Position numbers and translations under genes: made by a program. Below, piece by piece: positions 45,844-54,959 of a stretch of 64,000 bases of DNA (the stretch's first letter is position 1; every line of letters starts with the position of its first letter). Source of the DNA: Halomonas sp. JB37 (lineage in GTDB: Bacteria > Pseudomonadota > Gammaproteobacteria > Pseudomonadales > Halomonadaceae); assembly GCF_002332255.1 (NCBI RefSeq), contig NZ_NRGW01000001.1:992001-1056000 (forward strand), read 5' to 3'. Below the pieces are notes generated by a model. The model saw only the letters and a list, made by a program, of their open reading frames with translations, searched no databases and was not told the DNA's origin.

Positions 45844-46935
45844 TTACTTTTCTGTAGACGATTCGGCCATAGAGGATTCAGCAAGACGCTGGAACTCAGC
45901 CACTAAATCTTCACCAATGCGCGGTGCCCATTCGGCGTAGACCGGCTGTACGGCTTCTTGGAAAGCAGCAATCTGCTCGTCATCAAGACGCGTGACTTGC
46001 ATGCCGCGCTCTTCAAGCTGGTCGCGCGCCCAGTCGTCGTATTCGCTAGAAAGCAGAATTTCATAATCGGCTGCCTGCAGTGCGGCTTCCTGTACTAGCT
46101 CTTGATACTCGGGGTCGAGCCGATCCCAGGTACGCTGAGACATCATCTGGATGAACGGCGTGTAGACGTGACGAGTTTCCGAGCCGTAATCCTGCACCTC
46201 ATAGAAGTTGGAGGTCAGAATGGTGCTCCATGGGTTTTCTTGGCCATCAACGACGCCCTGTTCCATCGCAGAGAAAAGCTCACCGAAAGCCATGGGGGTA
46301 GGGTTGGCGCCCAGCGCTTGCCAAATGGCCAGGTGCACCGGATTTTCCATGGTACGCACCGACAGACCACGTACGTCTAAGCCTGCGACGTCTTCAGGCG
46401 AGGAGACTTCCCGCGCGCTGTTAGAGAGCTGACGGAAGCCGTTTTCAGCGAAGGCCAGGGCTTTAATGCCAGTGCCATCAAACGCATCGAGCATCTCTTG
46501 AGCAGCATCGCTGCGCATGGCTTCAACGGCCGCTTCGCGCGTCGGAAGCAAGAAAGGCAAATCGAAAACGGCCAGTTCTGCTACGTAGCCGGTCGCGGGG
46601 GAAGACGAAGGATACGTCATGTCCAGCGTGCCGGTTTGCAGCATTTCCATCATCTGCACGTCATCGCCGAGCTGGCTGTTAGGGAACAGGTTAACGCTGA
46701 TGCGCCCTTCGCTGCGCTGGTCGAGAATGTCCGCAAAATAACGGCTAGAAATGTATTGAGGCGAGGTCTCTGCCAGCCCCAGCCCCATGCGTATCGTCAC
46801 CTTGCCGTGGTCACCCACCACCGCGCCTTCAATTTCAGGCGGATCTGACAAATCAGGCGTTTGGGCGTAAGCGATACTTGAGCTGAGCAGGGTGGCACCG
46901 GTCACTAACAGGGTGCGCTTCCAGAAATGTTGCAT
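45844..46935 (-). CDS. TRAP transporter D substrate-binding protein, DctP family
   Basis: Periplasmic receptor of 363 residues from the ATG at 46935, preceded by GGAG; signal peptide ends about SSSIAYA. The ligand-binding arginine region is VAGLDVRGLSVRTMENPVHL and is followed by MAFGELFSAMEQGVVDGQEN. First gene of the leftward TRAP D operon, divergent from the IlvD/Edd dehydratase gene. The neighbours suggest a pentonate or another aldonate as cargo. The C-terminal tail is rich in Ser and Glu. Confidence 0.9.
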   Translation of the reverse strand: MQHFWKRTLLVTGATLLSSSIAYAQTPDLSDPPEIEGAVVGDHGKVTIRMGLGLAETSPQYISSRYFADILDQRSEGRISVNLFPNSQLGDDVQMMEMLQTGTLDMTYPSSSPATGYVAELAVFDLPFLLPTREAAVEAMRSDAAQEMLDAFDGTGIKALAFAENGFRQLSNSAREVSSPEDVAGLDVRGLSVRTMENPVHLAIWQALGANPTPMAFGELFSAMEQGVVDGQENPWSTILTSNFYEVQDYGSETRHVYTPFIQMMSQRTWDRLDPEYQELVQEAALQAADYEILLSSEYDDWARDQLEERGMQVTRLDDEQIAAFQEAVQPVYAEWAPRIGEDLVAEFQRLAESSMAESSTEK

Positions 46936-47298
46936 TGTATTAGTTCTCCTGGCGAGGTGCTGATGGCTGTGCGCGGCGTACTTCAAGAAACCGGCAAAGC
47001 GATAACTGTTGTTGTTTTACGTAAGCGGCCATACGCGTCCGGCGGACATATTGTTCAGAATGCCGTCACTTAGGAGCCTAGTCTTAAAAGGAATAGCCCT
47101 AAAGAAATGGCCCTAAAAGAAATAGCTCTAAACATAGACCTTAAGAGCGTATCGCTACCGCAAACACTGGAGGTTAATGTGGGACTTTTTTCGCATATGT
47201 TCAACATAGACTTTTGTATGTATCGACGCTGGGGGTAAGACAGCGTAACGTCACGGCATTATTTTCTTATTTCTTCACTTTAGGCGTGGAGTGACACC
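46936..47298. other. Divergent control region between TRAP D and the IlvD/Edd operon
   Basis: 363 bp without a gene. It contains an imperfect 14-15-bp tandem repeat at 47087-47142 (units like AAAGAAATAGCCCT, four copies with changes) and the 13-bp perfect palindrome TATGTT-c-AACATA at 47196-47208, a likely operator 90 bp before the dehydratase start. The GntR regulator at 50154 is the nearest candidate. Confidence 0.55.
47196..47208. promoter_or_regulatory. Palindromic operator TATGTT-c-AACATA
   Basis: Perfect 13-bp palindrome with one central base in the divergent TRAP D / dehydratase promoter region. Size and symmetry fit GntR-family sites. Which GntR protein binds is an inference. Confidence 0.45.
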
Positions 47299-49101
47299 AT
47301 GGCCAGTTCTCATCGTATTACGTCTGAACAGTTGCGTTCACGCTACTGGTTTGATAATCCCGATCATCCGGGCACCACAGCGCTCTGTATTGAACGCTAT
47401 CTTAATTACGGCATCACGCTGGATGAGTTAACCAGCGGTAAGCCGATTATTGGCATCAGCCAATCGGGCTCTGATTTAACCCCCTGCAACCGTCATCACA
47501 TTGATTTGGTGAAGCGCGTTAAAGACGGTATTCGTGCGGCAGGCGGGGTGCCTTTTGAATTCCCCATGCATCCCATTCACGAAAACGTACGCAGGCCTAC
47601 TGCCGCGCTAGACCGCAACCTTGCCTATCTGGGATTAGTCGAGATTCTGCACGGCTACCCGTTAGACGGTGTGGTATTAACCACCGGCTGCGATAAAACG
47701 ACTCCCGCGGCGCTCATGGCGGCAGCGACGGTGAATATCCCCGCGATTGTGCTTTCCGGTGGGCCAATGCTTAACGGTTGGCGCGGGGCTGAGCGCGTAG
47801 GCTCGGGAACGATTATTTGGGAGCTGCGCAAACGCCTGGCGGCAGGCGATATCGACTACGCGGAATTTCTTTCCCGCGCCAGTGATTCAGCGCCTTCGAT
47901 TGGCCACTGCAATACGATGGGCACTGCGTCCACCATGAACTCTATGGCTGAGGTGCTGGGCATGAGTCTGCCCGGCTCGGCGGTAATTCCCGCGCCGTAT
48001 AAAGAGCGCGCAATGGTGTCCTACGATACCGGCACGCGCATTGTCGATATGGTCTGGGAGGACGTGCGCCCACTGGATATCCTGACCCGCGAAGCGTTCG
48101 AAAACGCCATCGTTGCCTGTTCTGCACTGGGCGGCTCGTCCAACGCGCCGGTACACATTAACGCCATTGCCCGCCATGCAGGCATTGAACTAGATAATGA
48201 CGACTGGCAGCGTTTGGGGCATGAAATTCCGCTGCTGGCGAACGTCATGCCCGCTGGCGTATTTCTCTGCGAAGAATTTTATCGCGCAGGCGGGGTGCCC
48301 GCCGTTCTGCACGAGCTTAATGTGGCCGGCAAGCTGCACGGCGGGGCGCTGACAGTGAATGGCCGCTCTATTGGTGAGAATCTTCAAGGTCGAGAAACGC
48401 AGGATCTTAACGTGATCTGCCGCTACGCCGACCCGCTGGTCGAGCATGCCGGGTTCCTTAATCTTAAGGGCAATCTGTTTGACTCGGCGCTGATGAAAAC
48501 CAGCGTAATCTCCCGTGACTTTCGCGAGCGTTTCCTAAACGACCCCAACGACCCTGAAGCCTTTGAAGGGAAGGTGGCGGTGTTTGATGGCTCTGAGGAT
48601 TATCACGCCCGCATTGATGACCCGGCATTAGGCATCGACGCCCGTACTATCCTGGTCATGCGCGGCGCAGGCCCGGTGGGCCATCCTGGCGGTGCCGAAG
48701 TGGTCAACATGCAGCCACCGGAGGCGTTAATCAAACAAGGTATCGAATCACTACCGTGTTTGGGCGATGGTCGCCAGTCGGGCACGTCGGGTTCACCTTC
48801 CATTCTTAATGCCTCGCCTGAAGCCGCGACCGGCGGTGGTTTAGCGCTGCTTGAAAGTGGCGACCGGATGCGGGTTGATCTCAAACGTGGCGAGGTGCAG
48901 CTGCTGATTGAGCCCGCTGAGCTGGACGCACGCCGTGAGCGTTTAGCCCAGCAGGGCGGTTATCGCTACCCAGGCCATCAAACGCCTTGGCAAGAGATTC
49001 AGCGCAGCATGATTGAGCCGCTGGACCGCGGCATGACGCTGGAACCCGCAACCAAGTACCGCGATGTTGCCCGTCTGCATCCGCCTAGAGACAATCATTA
49101 A
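47299..49101 (+). CDS. IlvD/Edd-family sugar-acid dehydratase (arabinonate/xylonate type)
   Basis: 600 residues, the pentonate-dehydratase branch of the IlvD/Edd family. Iron-sulfur cysteines are in [26 protein letters not shown] and [33 protein letters not shown] and [13 protein letters not shown] are C-terminal family motifs. It converts an aldonate to its 2-keto-3-deoxy form. GTGGAGTGACACC precedes the ATG. Operon partners are the EamA permease, GntR regulator and Gfo/Idh dehydrogenase, which together favour L-arabinonate or D-xylonate; galactonate is an alternative. Confidence 0.9.
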   Translation: MASSHRITSEQLRSRYWFDNPDHPGTTALCIERYLNYGITLDELTSGKPIIGISQSGSDLTPCNRHHIDLVKRVKDGIRAAGGVPFEFPMHPIHENVRRPTAALDRNLAYLGLVEILHGYPLDGVVLTTGCDKTTPAALMAAATVNIPAIVLSGGPMLNGWRGAERVGSGTIIWELRKRLAAGDIDYAEFLSRASDSAPSIGHCNTMGTASTMNSMAEVLGMSLPGSAVIPAPYKERAMVSYDTGTRIVDMVWEDVRPLDILTREAFENAIVACSALGGSSNAPVHINAIARHAGIELDNDDWQRLGHEIPLLANVMPAGVFLCEEFYRAGGVPAVLHELNVAGKLHGGALTVNGRSIGENLQGRETQDLNVICRYADPLVEHAGFLNLKGNLFDSALMKTSVISRDFRERFLNDPNDPEAFEGKVAVFDGSEDYHARIDDPALGIDARTILVMRGAGPVGHPGGAEVVNMQPPEALIKQGIESLPCLGDGRQSGTSGSPSILNASPEAATGGGLALLESGDRMRVDLKRGEVQLLIEPAELDARRERLAQQGGYRYPGHQTPWQEIQRSMIEPLDRGMTLEPATKYRDVARLHPPRDNH

Positions 49102-49119
49102 AAGCGCGATGTTTTTAAG

Positions 49120-49178
49120 GACTAGCTACTAAAAGATTAGCTACTAAAGGATGAGCCACTAAAAGGACAGGTACTCGA
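49120..49178. repeat. 15-bp imperfect tandem repeat ahead of the EamA gene
   Basis: Units at 49120-49134, 49135-49149 and 49150-49164, consensus GAYTAGCYACTAAAR, and a more diverged fourth running into the ATG at 49178. They fill the gap between the dehydratase stop and the EamA start and supply its weak AAGGAC ribosome-binding sequence. Confidence 0.8.
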
Positions 49179-50122
49179 TGAGCCGGTTTAATAACTTATC
49201 GCATCGTCAGCAGGGTCTGCTGTTGACCGGTGGCGGTGCGATCATCATGGCGCCCGATGCTTTGCTGATTAAGGTGGCTGATCTTCCCGATGCCGAGATC
49301 CTAATGTGGCGCGGCTTTCTTTCGGCGTTGGGCTTTCTGCTTATCGCGTTAATGCGCTACGGTCGCGGCACGCTGGCGGCCTATCGGCGCTGTGGCTGGA
49401 CCGGTATTGCCGTGGCGCTACTGTTTAGTCTGACGAGCTGTGGTTTCGTGCTGGGCAATCAATATACCAAGGCGGGTAACGTATTGATGATACTGGCCAG
49501 CGCGCCGTTAATTGCCGCCGTTCTCTCCTGGATCATCCTCAAAGAGCGTTTGCCCGGACGAACATGGCTGGCCATTTCACTGTGCATGGTCGGTATTGCC
49601 ATGATCGCGCTTGATGACGTGGGGGCTGGCTCCTGGGTGGGCAACGCGTTTGCCCTAATGGCGGCGTCGACGCTGGCGATTAACTTTACCCTGTGCCGTA
49701 CGCGCCCAGGGGTCGACATGAGTCCGATGCTGGTCTTTAACGGTATTATTGTCGGCAGCGTTGCCGGGCTGTTTTGGCTGGCGGGCAGTGAAACGACGCT
49801 GCCCACGGTCAATCAGCTCTCGGTGGTGGTTCTACTGTGCCTGATCATTTTGCCCTGCGGTGTAACGCTGCTTCAGCGCGGGCCGCTGTATCTTCCTTCG
49901 GCCGAAGTGGGCCTGCTGCTGTTGCTGGAAGTGGTGCTGGGCACGCTGTTGGCCTGGTGGATTCTGAAAGAACAGCCCGCCCCCGTGGCGCTATTGGGGG
50001 GAGGCCTGGTACTCGGCACTTTACTGGCCAAGGGGCTTTACGAAAGGCGGTTAGAGCTGAGGCAGCGGGCGGCGTTGCAGCTGGATTCGCCCATAACGGC
50101 AGACCGGTCAAGTACGCTATGA
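49178..50122 (+). CDS. EamA-family (DMT) permease
   Basis: 314 residues with ten hydrophobic segments in two EamA repeats; typical pieces are MWRGFLSALGFLLIALMR and AAVLSWIILKERLPGRTWLA in the first half and LLLLEVVLGTLLAWWILKEQ in the second. Drug/metabolite transporter family; direction and cargo unknown. It may export an overflow product or take up the sugar used by the Gfo/Idh dehydrogenase. Confidence 0.88.
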   Translation: MSRFNNLSHRQQGLLLTGGGAIIMAPDALLIKVADLPDAEILMWRGFLSALGFLLIALMRYGRGTLAAYRRCGWTGIAVALLFSLTSCGFVLGNQYTKAGNVLMILASAPLIAAVLSWIILKERLPGRTWLAISLCMVGIAMIALDDVGAGSWVGNAFALMAASTLAINFTLCRTRPGVDMSPMLVFNGIIVGSVAGLFWLAGSETTLPTVNQLSVVVLLCLIILPCGVTLLQRGPLYLPSAEVGLLLLLEVVLGTLLAWWILKEQPAPVALLGGGLVLGTLLAKGLYERRLELRQRAALQLDSPITADRSSTL

Positions 50123-50153
50123 TTGGCAGCCATTGAAATAGGGACCTATCGCA

Positions 50154-50924
50154 GTGACGTTATCTCTTAGCAAGCCACTGACTCGCCCTAGTATCGCTGA
50201 ATACCTCGCCGAAGAGATATTTGGCGGTAACTATCATCCTGGCGACTTTGTTCCGCGTGAACTAGATCTATGCGAACGTTTTGCTATCAACCGCTCAGCG
50301 GTGCGTAGCGACTTGCGCCAACTGGTGGATGCGGGAATTATCGAACGTATTTCTGGCCATGGCTCTAAAGTGCGTGAGTACTCAGAGTGGCATATTCTTG
50401 ATGCCCAGGTAACCGACTGGTTAACCCGCTACGCGGCGCCCAACCCTGATATTCAGCGTGAGATTCTCGCTTTTCGTCTTGATGTAGAGCCCTACGTGGC
50501 TATGACCGCCGCCAAACGTGCCACCGCCCGCGACCTTGTTGCTATTGAAGAAGCCTTTGAGGGGCTTGGGCAGAATTTGCGCAACGCGACCTGCGAAGAA
50601 GAACGTCGGCTGCACAGCGAGTGTGATATCGCGTTTCATGAGGCTATCTTTAAAGCCACACACAATATCGTCTGGGCACAGCTGTCACATATTTTACGGC
50701 CCTCCATCTATCTGCTGGTGTCGATGTCTAACCAGAGCGCCTCTGACCCTGAAGACAGTCTTGAACGTCACCGCCAACTGATGGAAAGTATTCGCCTGCG
50801 CCGCCCGCGCGACGCTTTTCTAGCAGCACAGGCCGTATTGGCAGGCACCGCAGAGGCGCTTGGGCTTGAGCATAGCGCTAGCTCCTTAGGGCGCAGCGTT
50901 GAGCTACCTCATACGGCTCCTTGA
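50154..50924 (+). CDS. GntR-family regulator, FCD type
   Basis: 256 residues. wHTH: GDFVPRELDLCERFAINRSA and VRSDLRQLVDAGIIERISG. The FCD domain has VEPYVAMTAAKRATARDL, ECDIAFHEAIFKATHN and SLERHRQLMESIRLRRPRDA. Start is GTG with a weak AGGGACC before it. It lies in the dehydratase operon and is the best candidate to bind the palindrome at 47196. Confidence 0.9.
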   Translation: MTLSLSKPLTRPSIAEYLAEEIFGGNYHPGDFVPRELDLCERFAINRSAVRSDLRQLVDAGIIERISGHGSKVREYSEWHILDAQVTDWLTRYAAPNPDIQREILAFRLDVEPYVAMTAAKRATARDLVAIEEAFEGLGQNLRNATCEEERRLHSECDIAFHEAIFKATHNIVWAQLSHILRPSIYLLVSMSNQSASDPEDSLERHRQLMESIRLRRPRDAFLAAQAVLAGTAEALGLEHSASSLGRSVELPHTAP

Positions 50925-50979
50925 GCTCTTTTACCCGTTTTTTTCAATTAAGCTTCTGTCATCAAAATAAGGCCTGCAT

Positions 50980-51903
50980 ATGTCTGACGTTACCATCGGC
51001 TTGGTTGGCGTGGGTAAAATTGCCCGTGATCAGCATCTGCCGGCCATTGCTGCGACGCCAAACTGTCGGCTCGCGGCCGTGGCTGACCCCCATGCAGCGC
51101 TAGACGATGTACCGTCCTATGCGAACCTGGATGCCATGCTGGACGCGCACCCTGAGATTTCTGCCGTGGCGATCTGCACGCCGGCCCATCTGCGTTACTC
51201 CCAGGCACGTGCGGCGCTGCTGCGCGGTAAACACGTGCTGCTTGAGAAACCGCCAGGGGCGACGCTAAGTGAAGTGGAACACTTGATTACATTCGCTGGC
51301 GAACAGGGCGTTAGTCTCTTTGCGGCCTGGCACTCGCGGTTTGCGCCCGGCGTGGCGCAGGCTAAACAGTGGCTGGCAGAGCGCCAGGTGCAACGCGTTA
51401 TGATCGAATGGAAAGAGGATGTGCGGGTGTGGCACCCAGGCCAGGCGTGGATCTGGCAGCCGGGTGGGATGGGCGTGTTTGACCCCGGTATTAACGCGCT
51501 TTCAATAGCCACTGAAATACTGCCCCAGCCGTTCTTCTTGCGCCAAGCGCAGCTGCTAGTGCCCAGTAACGCTCAAACTCCGATTGCTGCAGAGTTAGCC
51601 TTCACCGACCCGCGCGGCGCGGTAATTGAGGCGAATTTTGATTTTCGCCAAACCGGTCCGCAAATCTGGGATATTCATATCGACAGCGACGGCAGCCGTT
51701 TGAGCCTCACTCAGGGGGGCTGTCGTTTAGAAATTGATGATGAGCTGATTATTGAGGCCGAGGAACGTGAGTACCCCGGGCTTTACGCGCACTTTGTAGA
51801 TCTTGTAGCAAACGGGCGTAGCGAGGTGGATGTAGCCCCGCTGCGCCAAGTCGCTGATGCTTTTTTATACGGCCATCGCGATACGACCGACGCATTTATT
51901 TAG
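50980..51903 (+). CDS. Gfo/Idh/MocA sugar dehydrogenase (L-arabinose / D-galactose 1-dehydrogenase type)
   Basis: 307 residues. Rossmann loop GLVGVGKIARDQHLPAIAAT, the family EKPPGATLSE with its catalytic Lys, and the C-terminal beta-sheet domain. The short length and the N-terminal pattern match the L-arabinose and D-galactose 1-dehydrogenases, which form the aldonolactone. It would begin the pathway whose next step is the IlvD/Edd dehydratase in the same operon. AAGG lies 7 nt before the ATG. Confidence 0.82.
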   Translation: MSDVTIGLVGVGKIARDQHLPAIAATPNCRLAAVADPHAALDDVPSYANLDAMLDAHPEISAVAICTPAHLRYSQARAALLRGKHVLLEKPPGATLSEVEHLITFAGEQGVSLFAAWHSRFAPGVAQAKQWLAERQVQRVMIEWKEDVRVWHPGQAWIWQPGGMGVFDPGINALSIATEILPQPFFLRQAQLLVPSNAQTPIAAELAFTDPRGAVIEANFDFRQTGPQIWDIHIDSDGSRLSLTQGGCRLEIDDELIIEAEEREYPGLYAHFVDLVANGRSEVDVAPLRQVADAFLYGHRDTTDAFI

Positions 51904-51914
51904 TGAGTGTAGCG

Positions 51915-52814
51915 TCAGTTGCCTGCAGCGATGCCATTGCGCTGCAGGCAACTGTCGTAAGCCTGAGGAACGAAGCTTTCTTCCCCCACGTCGCTTTTCG
52001 CCTGTGAAAGAAACTCGCAAAGCGGCGGCAGCATACTCGACGTTAGCTGATAAGACGTTAATGTTTCAGCGAGATAGCGCATGTCTTTATCAGCGTTACC
52101 GAGGCTGAACTGCAGTTTGGTACATTCTCTTTGCAGTACCCATTCCATTACGGGCGCCAGCATGGCGCTGTTAGCACCGCCTTGAGAACAGATTTCCAAT
52201 ATTTTTTGCTGGGGAACATCCATGGCGGCGGCCATGGTGGCGGCTTCGCTCACCAGCGCCGCTGCACCTAGCGACAGGAAATTATTGATTAACTTTAGCT
52301 TGTGCGCAGAGCCCACCTTGCCAACGTGGAAGATATTTTCGGCAAAGCTTTTAATCACCGGAGTGAGGCGCGCCACCGTGGTATCGTCGCCCCCCAGCAT
52401 GACATTGAGCCGGCCTTCACGCGCCTCGCGAGGCGTTCGCGCGAGCGGCGCATCCACTAACATGACCCCTTGCTGCGCGACTTTTTCGGCAAGGCGTTCC
52501 GTCGACTCAGGGTGTGCGGTAGAGCAGTCGACAATAATTAATCCTTCATGACTACCCGCGAGTAGTCCATCGGGGCCGGTCACGATCTCGTTCACCTGTT
52601 CGGATGTTTTGACGCAGATAAACACAATGTCACTGTTTTTGGCCATCTCCGAAGCACTGCTGACGTCTACCGCGCCTTCAGCACAGAGTGCCTCTAAGGG
52701 GGCGCGGTTGCGGTTAGCCATAACGCTCAGCGGGTAGCCGTTACGTACGATGTTTCCGGCCATTTCCTTGCCCATTAAGCCGAGCCCAATAAAACCTATG
52801 CGTTCCTGTTTCAT
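51915..52814 (-). CDS. Beta-hydroxyacid dehydrogenase, YihU-like loop
   Basis: 299 residues of the 3-hydroxyisobutyrate-dehydrogenase family. Dinucleotide loop IGFIGLGLMGKEMAGNIVRN; catalytic Lys in AHKLKLINNFLSLGAAAL. The substrate loop, normally DAPVSGG, reads VDAPLARTPREAREGRLNVM, closer to the GRT loop of sulfolactaldehyde reductase YihU. It reduces or oxidises a small aldehyde/hydroxyacid. Last gene of the UxaA operon; a hairpin overlaps its end. AGAGGCG precedes the ATG. Confidence 0.87.
   Translation of the reverse strand: MKQERIGFIGLGLMGKEMAGNIVRNGYPLSVMANRNRAPLEALCAEGAVDVSSASEMAKNSDIVFICVKTSEQVNEIVTGPDGLLAGSHEGLIIVDCSTAHPESTERLAEKVAQQGVMLVDAPLARTPREAREGRLNVMLGGDDTTVARLTPVIKSFAENIFHVGKVGSAHKLKLINNFLSLGAAALVSEAATMAAAMDVPQQKILEICSQGGANSAMLAPVMEWVLQRECTKLQFSLGNADKDMRYLAETLTSYQLTSSMLPPLCEFLSQAKSDVGEESFVPQAYDSCLQRNGIAAGN
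51916..51954. terminator. Hairpin at the end of two convergent operons
   Basis: Perfect 14-bp stem CAGTTGCCTGCAGC (51916-51929) with GCTGCAGGCAACTG (51941-51954), 11-nt loop. It overlaps the last codons of the 51915 gene and lies 13 bp after the Gfo/Idh stop, so it can end both transcripts. Confidence 0.6.
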
Positions 52815-52906
52815 AATCGCCTCTAAGCAGTTGCTTCAACGTGCCTGTAATAAGATCAGTGCATCAGAACTAGATCAGTACGTTTGAGTTAGGCCGGTGG
52901 TAGCCA

Positions 52907-53959
52907 TTACTGTGCGTCAGGAAAAGCGACACCCAGTCGCTCCGACCATTCAGACAGCGCTTCGAATACGCCGTCTGGTAGCGGCACGCCCTCTTGTGAG
53001 TAGCGTTTATGCAGGGCAAGCCCGCGTTCTCCGGGGATGCGTACCGGAGGGCTGCCCTCGGCAACGGGGTTACTGCGACAAGCATCGGCCAGCGCCCCTG
53101 TTTCGCGCTTGAAGGCTGCTAATCCACCAAAGGCTGCTGGGTCCATCACTTGCACCATGACAGAGGCGCCCCATTGCGTAGGCGCTTGCACGCGGCCGAA
53201 CCCGGCTAATCCAGACGTCAAGGCTTCTACCATAAGGCCTAGGGCATAACCCTTGTGGCCATGGTCAAGCCCACCGATGGGCATGATGCTGCCTTTGGGT
53301 TCATCAAACAGCACACCGGGTTGATCCGTCGCGTTCCCCTGGTGGTCTTTCAGCCACGGGTAAGGCAGTTGACTGTTCTGCTTGTGAAGACGGCCCACCA
53401 TGCCGTTGGTGGTAATAGACGTGCTGACATCCAGCAAAACGGGGCCTGAATCGGTGGGGTAGCCCACGGCGATGGGGTTGGGCGTATGGGTGGCGGCTAA
53501 ACCGCCATAAGGGGCCACGGATTTTGTCGCCGGGTCGGAGGATTCGATGACGACCACCAGGTCTCGATCGGTAGCGCGCTTGAGATACGCCGCCAAACAA
53601 GCGATATGGTTTGAGCGTCGAATCACAACCGTTCCCGTGCCGCATGAACGCGCCATCGCTTCGGCGGTTTCCATGGCCTTGATGATCAGCCAGGGGCCAG
53701 GCAAATAGCGCCCGTCCCAAGTCTCCACGGCGGCACGTTGGGAAATCACCTCGTAATCGCCGGTGACCGGCATCCGGCCTGACTGAATCTCGCCTAGGTA
53801 AGGGGAGAGCAGCTGGAGACCATGGGTGGTATGGCCCATCAGGTCGCCTTCCACGAGTATGTCGGCTACCGCCTGAGCTTTGTCATCATCAAGGCCCGCG
53901 GCTGCCAATAGCTGAGTGCTGAATTGTATGATTGCCTGCACGTCGCACTGTTTACTCAT
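52907..53959 (-). CDS. LDH2-family oxidoreductase
   Basis: 350 residues, second LDH2-family member in the window. Motifs: EGDLMGHTTHGLQLLSPYL, RRSNHIACLAAYL (catalytic His) and TPNPIAVGYPT. The family includes ureidoglycolate, sulfolactate and diketogulonate enzymes. Start: ATG at 53959 has GGAG 10 nt before; the one at 53965 has it 4 nt before, so the former is preferred slightly. Tandem 14-bp repeats lie just upstream. Confidence 0.86.
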   Translation of the reverse strand: MSKQCDVQAIIQFSTQLLAAAGLDDDKAQAVADILVEGDLMGHTTHGLQLLSPYLGEIQSGRMPVTGDYEVISQRAAVETWDGRYLPGPWLIIKAMETAEAMARSCGTGTVVIRRSNHIACLAAYLKRATDRDLVVVIESSDPATKSVAPYGGLAATHTPNPIAVGYPTDSGPVLLDVSTSITTNGMVGRLHKQNSQLPYPWLKDHQGNATDQPGVLFDEPKGSIMPIGGLDHGHKGYALGLMVEALTSGLAGFGRVQAPTQWGASVMVQVMDPAAFGGLAAFKRETGALADACRSNPVAEGSPPVRIPGERGLALHKRYSQEGVPLPDGVFEALSEWSERLGVAFPDAQ

Positions 53960-53982
53960 TGTCATTATTCTCCATACGATTA

Positions 53983-54025
53983 TTCTTCACATGAGGTTCT
54001 TCACATGTAGTTCTTCGCGAGATGG
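53983..54025. repeat. 14-bp tandem repeat before the LDH2 gene
   Basis: TTCTTCACATGAGG (53983-53996), TTCTTCACATGTAG (53997-54010) and a diverged third unit from 54011. It lies in the leader between the GarR-like and LDH2 genes. Confidence 0.75.
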
Positions 54026-54056
54026 CTCTTCAAAAAATTGTTATTGGCAGGTTCGG

Positions 54057-54935
54057 TTACTCATTGTGTCGTCTGAGTTGGCGTATCAAGGTGCTATGAT
54101 CCAACTCGCCATCGCCTTGAGCGACGAGCTCTTCATAAAGCCCATTGACCAATGACGATACCGGCAGCTTAAGTCGCAGCTCTTCGGCTAATGCCATGGC
54201 CGTTTGGGTATCTTTTAACTGCCACTTTGACGGGCCGCCTGGGGAGAAATTTTCTTGTACCATGCGCTTGCCGTGGATCTTGAGAATTGTTGAGTCGGCA
54301 AAGCCGCCTTCCAGTGCCAACAGCATCTGCGCCGGGTCAGCGCCGCCGCGTTCGGCAAGTAATATGGCTTCTGCCACCGTAGCGATGGTATTGGCCACAA
54401 TCATCTGATTCGCCAGCTTAACCAGCTCACCGCTGCCAGCGGGGCCCACGTGTACCGGCCGGCCGAGCGATAAGAGGATGTGTTCGACAGCTTTAAAGGC
54501 GGCGGCGTCACCTCCTGCCATAATCGCCAGGCTGCCATCGATGGCGCCTTGCTCACCCCCGGACACCGGTGCGTCTAAATAGTGGACCTGATAGGTGGCG
54601 GCTTCTGCCGCTTGGCGACGCGCAGTATCGACGGGAATGGAGCTCATGACGATTAAGGTCGCGCCCGGCCGCATGGATTGAAGCAGGCCATTGGTACCTA
54701 ACAAAATGTCATCGCAAACAGGCCCTGAGCTGAGCATGACGATCACCACATCGCTGCCGCTCACGGCGTCTATAGGCGTTTCGACGATGCTGGCGCCCGT
54801 TGATTCTAAGCTTTCGGCTTTGTTTTTCGTGCGATTCCAAACACGCACTCTGTGCCCCGCTTTAGCCAAGCGTGCCGCCATAGGCGCGCCCATAATGCCT
54901 GTGCCAATAAAGCCGATAGTCTGTGACATTGTCAT
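54057..54935 (-). CDS. Beta-hydroxyacid dehydrogenase, GarR-like
   Basis: 292 residues; IGFIGTGIMGAPMAARLAKA for NAD(P), substrate loop DAPVSGGEQGAIDGSLAIMA and catalytic Lys in GSGELVKLANQMIVANT. These match tartronate-semialdehyde (2-hydroxy-3-oxopropionate) reductases well, although related acids are possible. GAGG lies 8 nt before the ATG. It follows the GntR gene in the UxaA operon. Confidence 0.88.
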   Translation of the reverse strand: MTMSQTIGFIGTGIMGAPMAARLAKAGHRVRVWNRTKNKAESLESTGASIVETPIDAVSGSDVVIVMLSSGPVCDDILLGTNGLLQSMRPGATLIVMSSIPVDTARRQAAEAATYQVHYLDAPVSGGEQGAIDGSLAIMAGGDAAAFKAVEHILLSLGRPVHVGPAGSGELVKLANQMIVANTIATVAEAILLAERGGADPAQMLLALEGGFADSTILKIHGKRMVQENFSPGGPSKWQLKDTQTAMALAEELRLKLPVSSLVNGLYEELVAQGDGELDHSTLIRQLRRHNE

Positions 54936-54959
54936 TGTTGGTTCCTCTGTCCATTTTAA

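Noticed and set aside
47087..49178. CRISPR array from the short direct repeats
   Set aside because: Units are 13-15 bp and directly abut, with no spacers and no cas genes.
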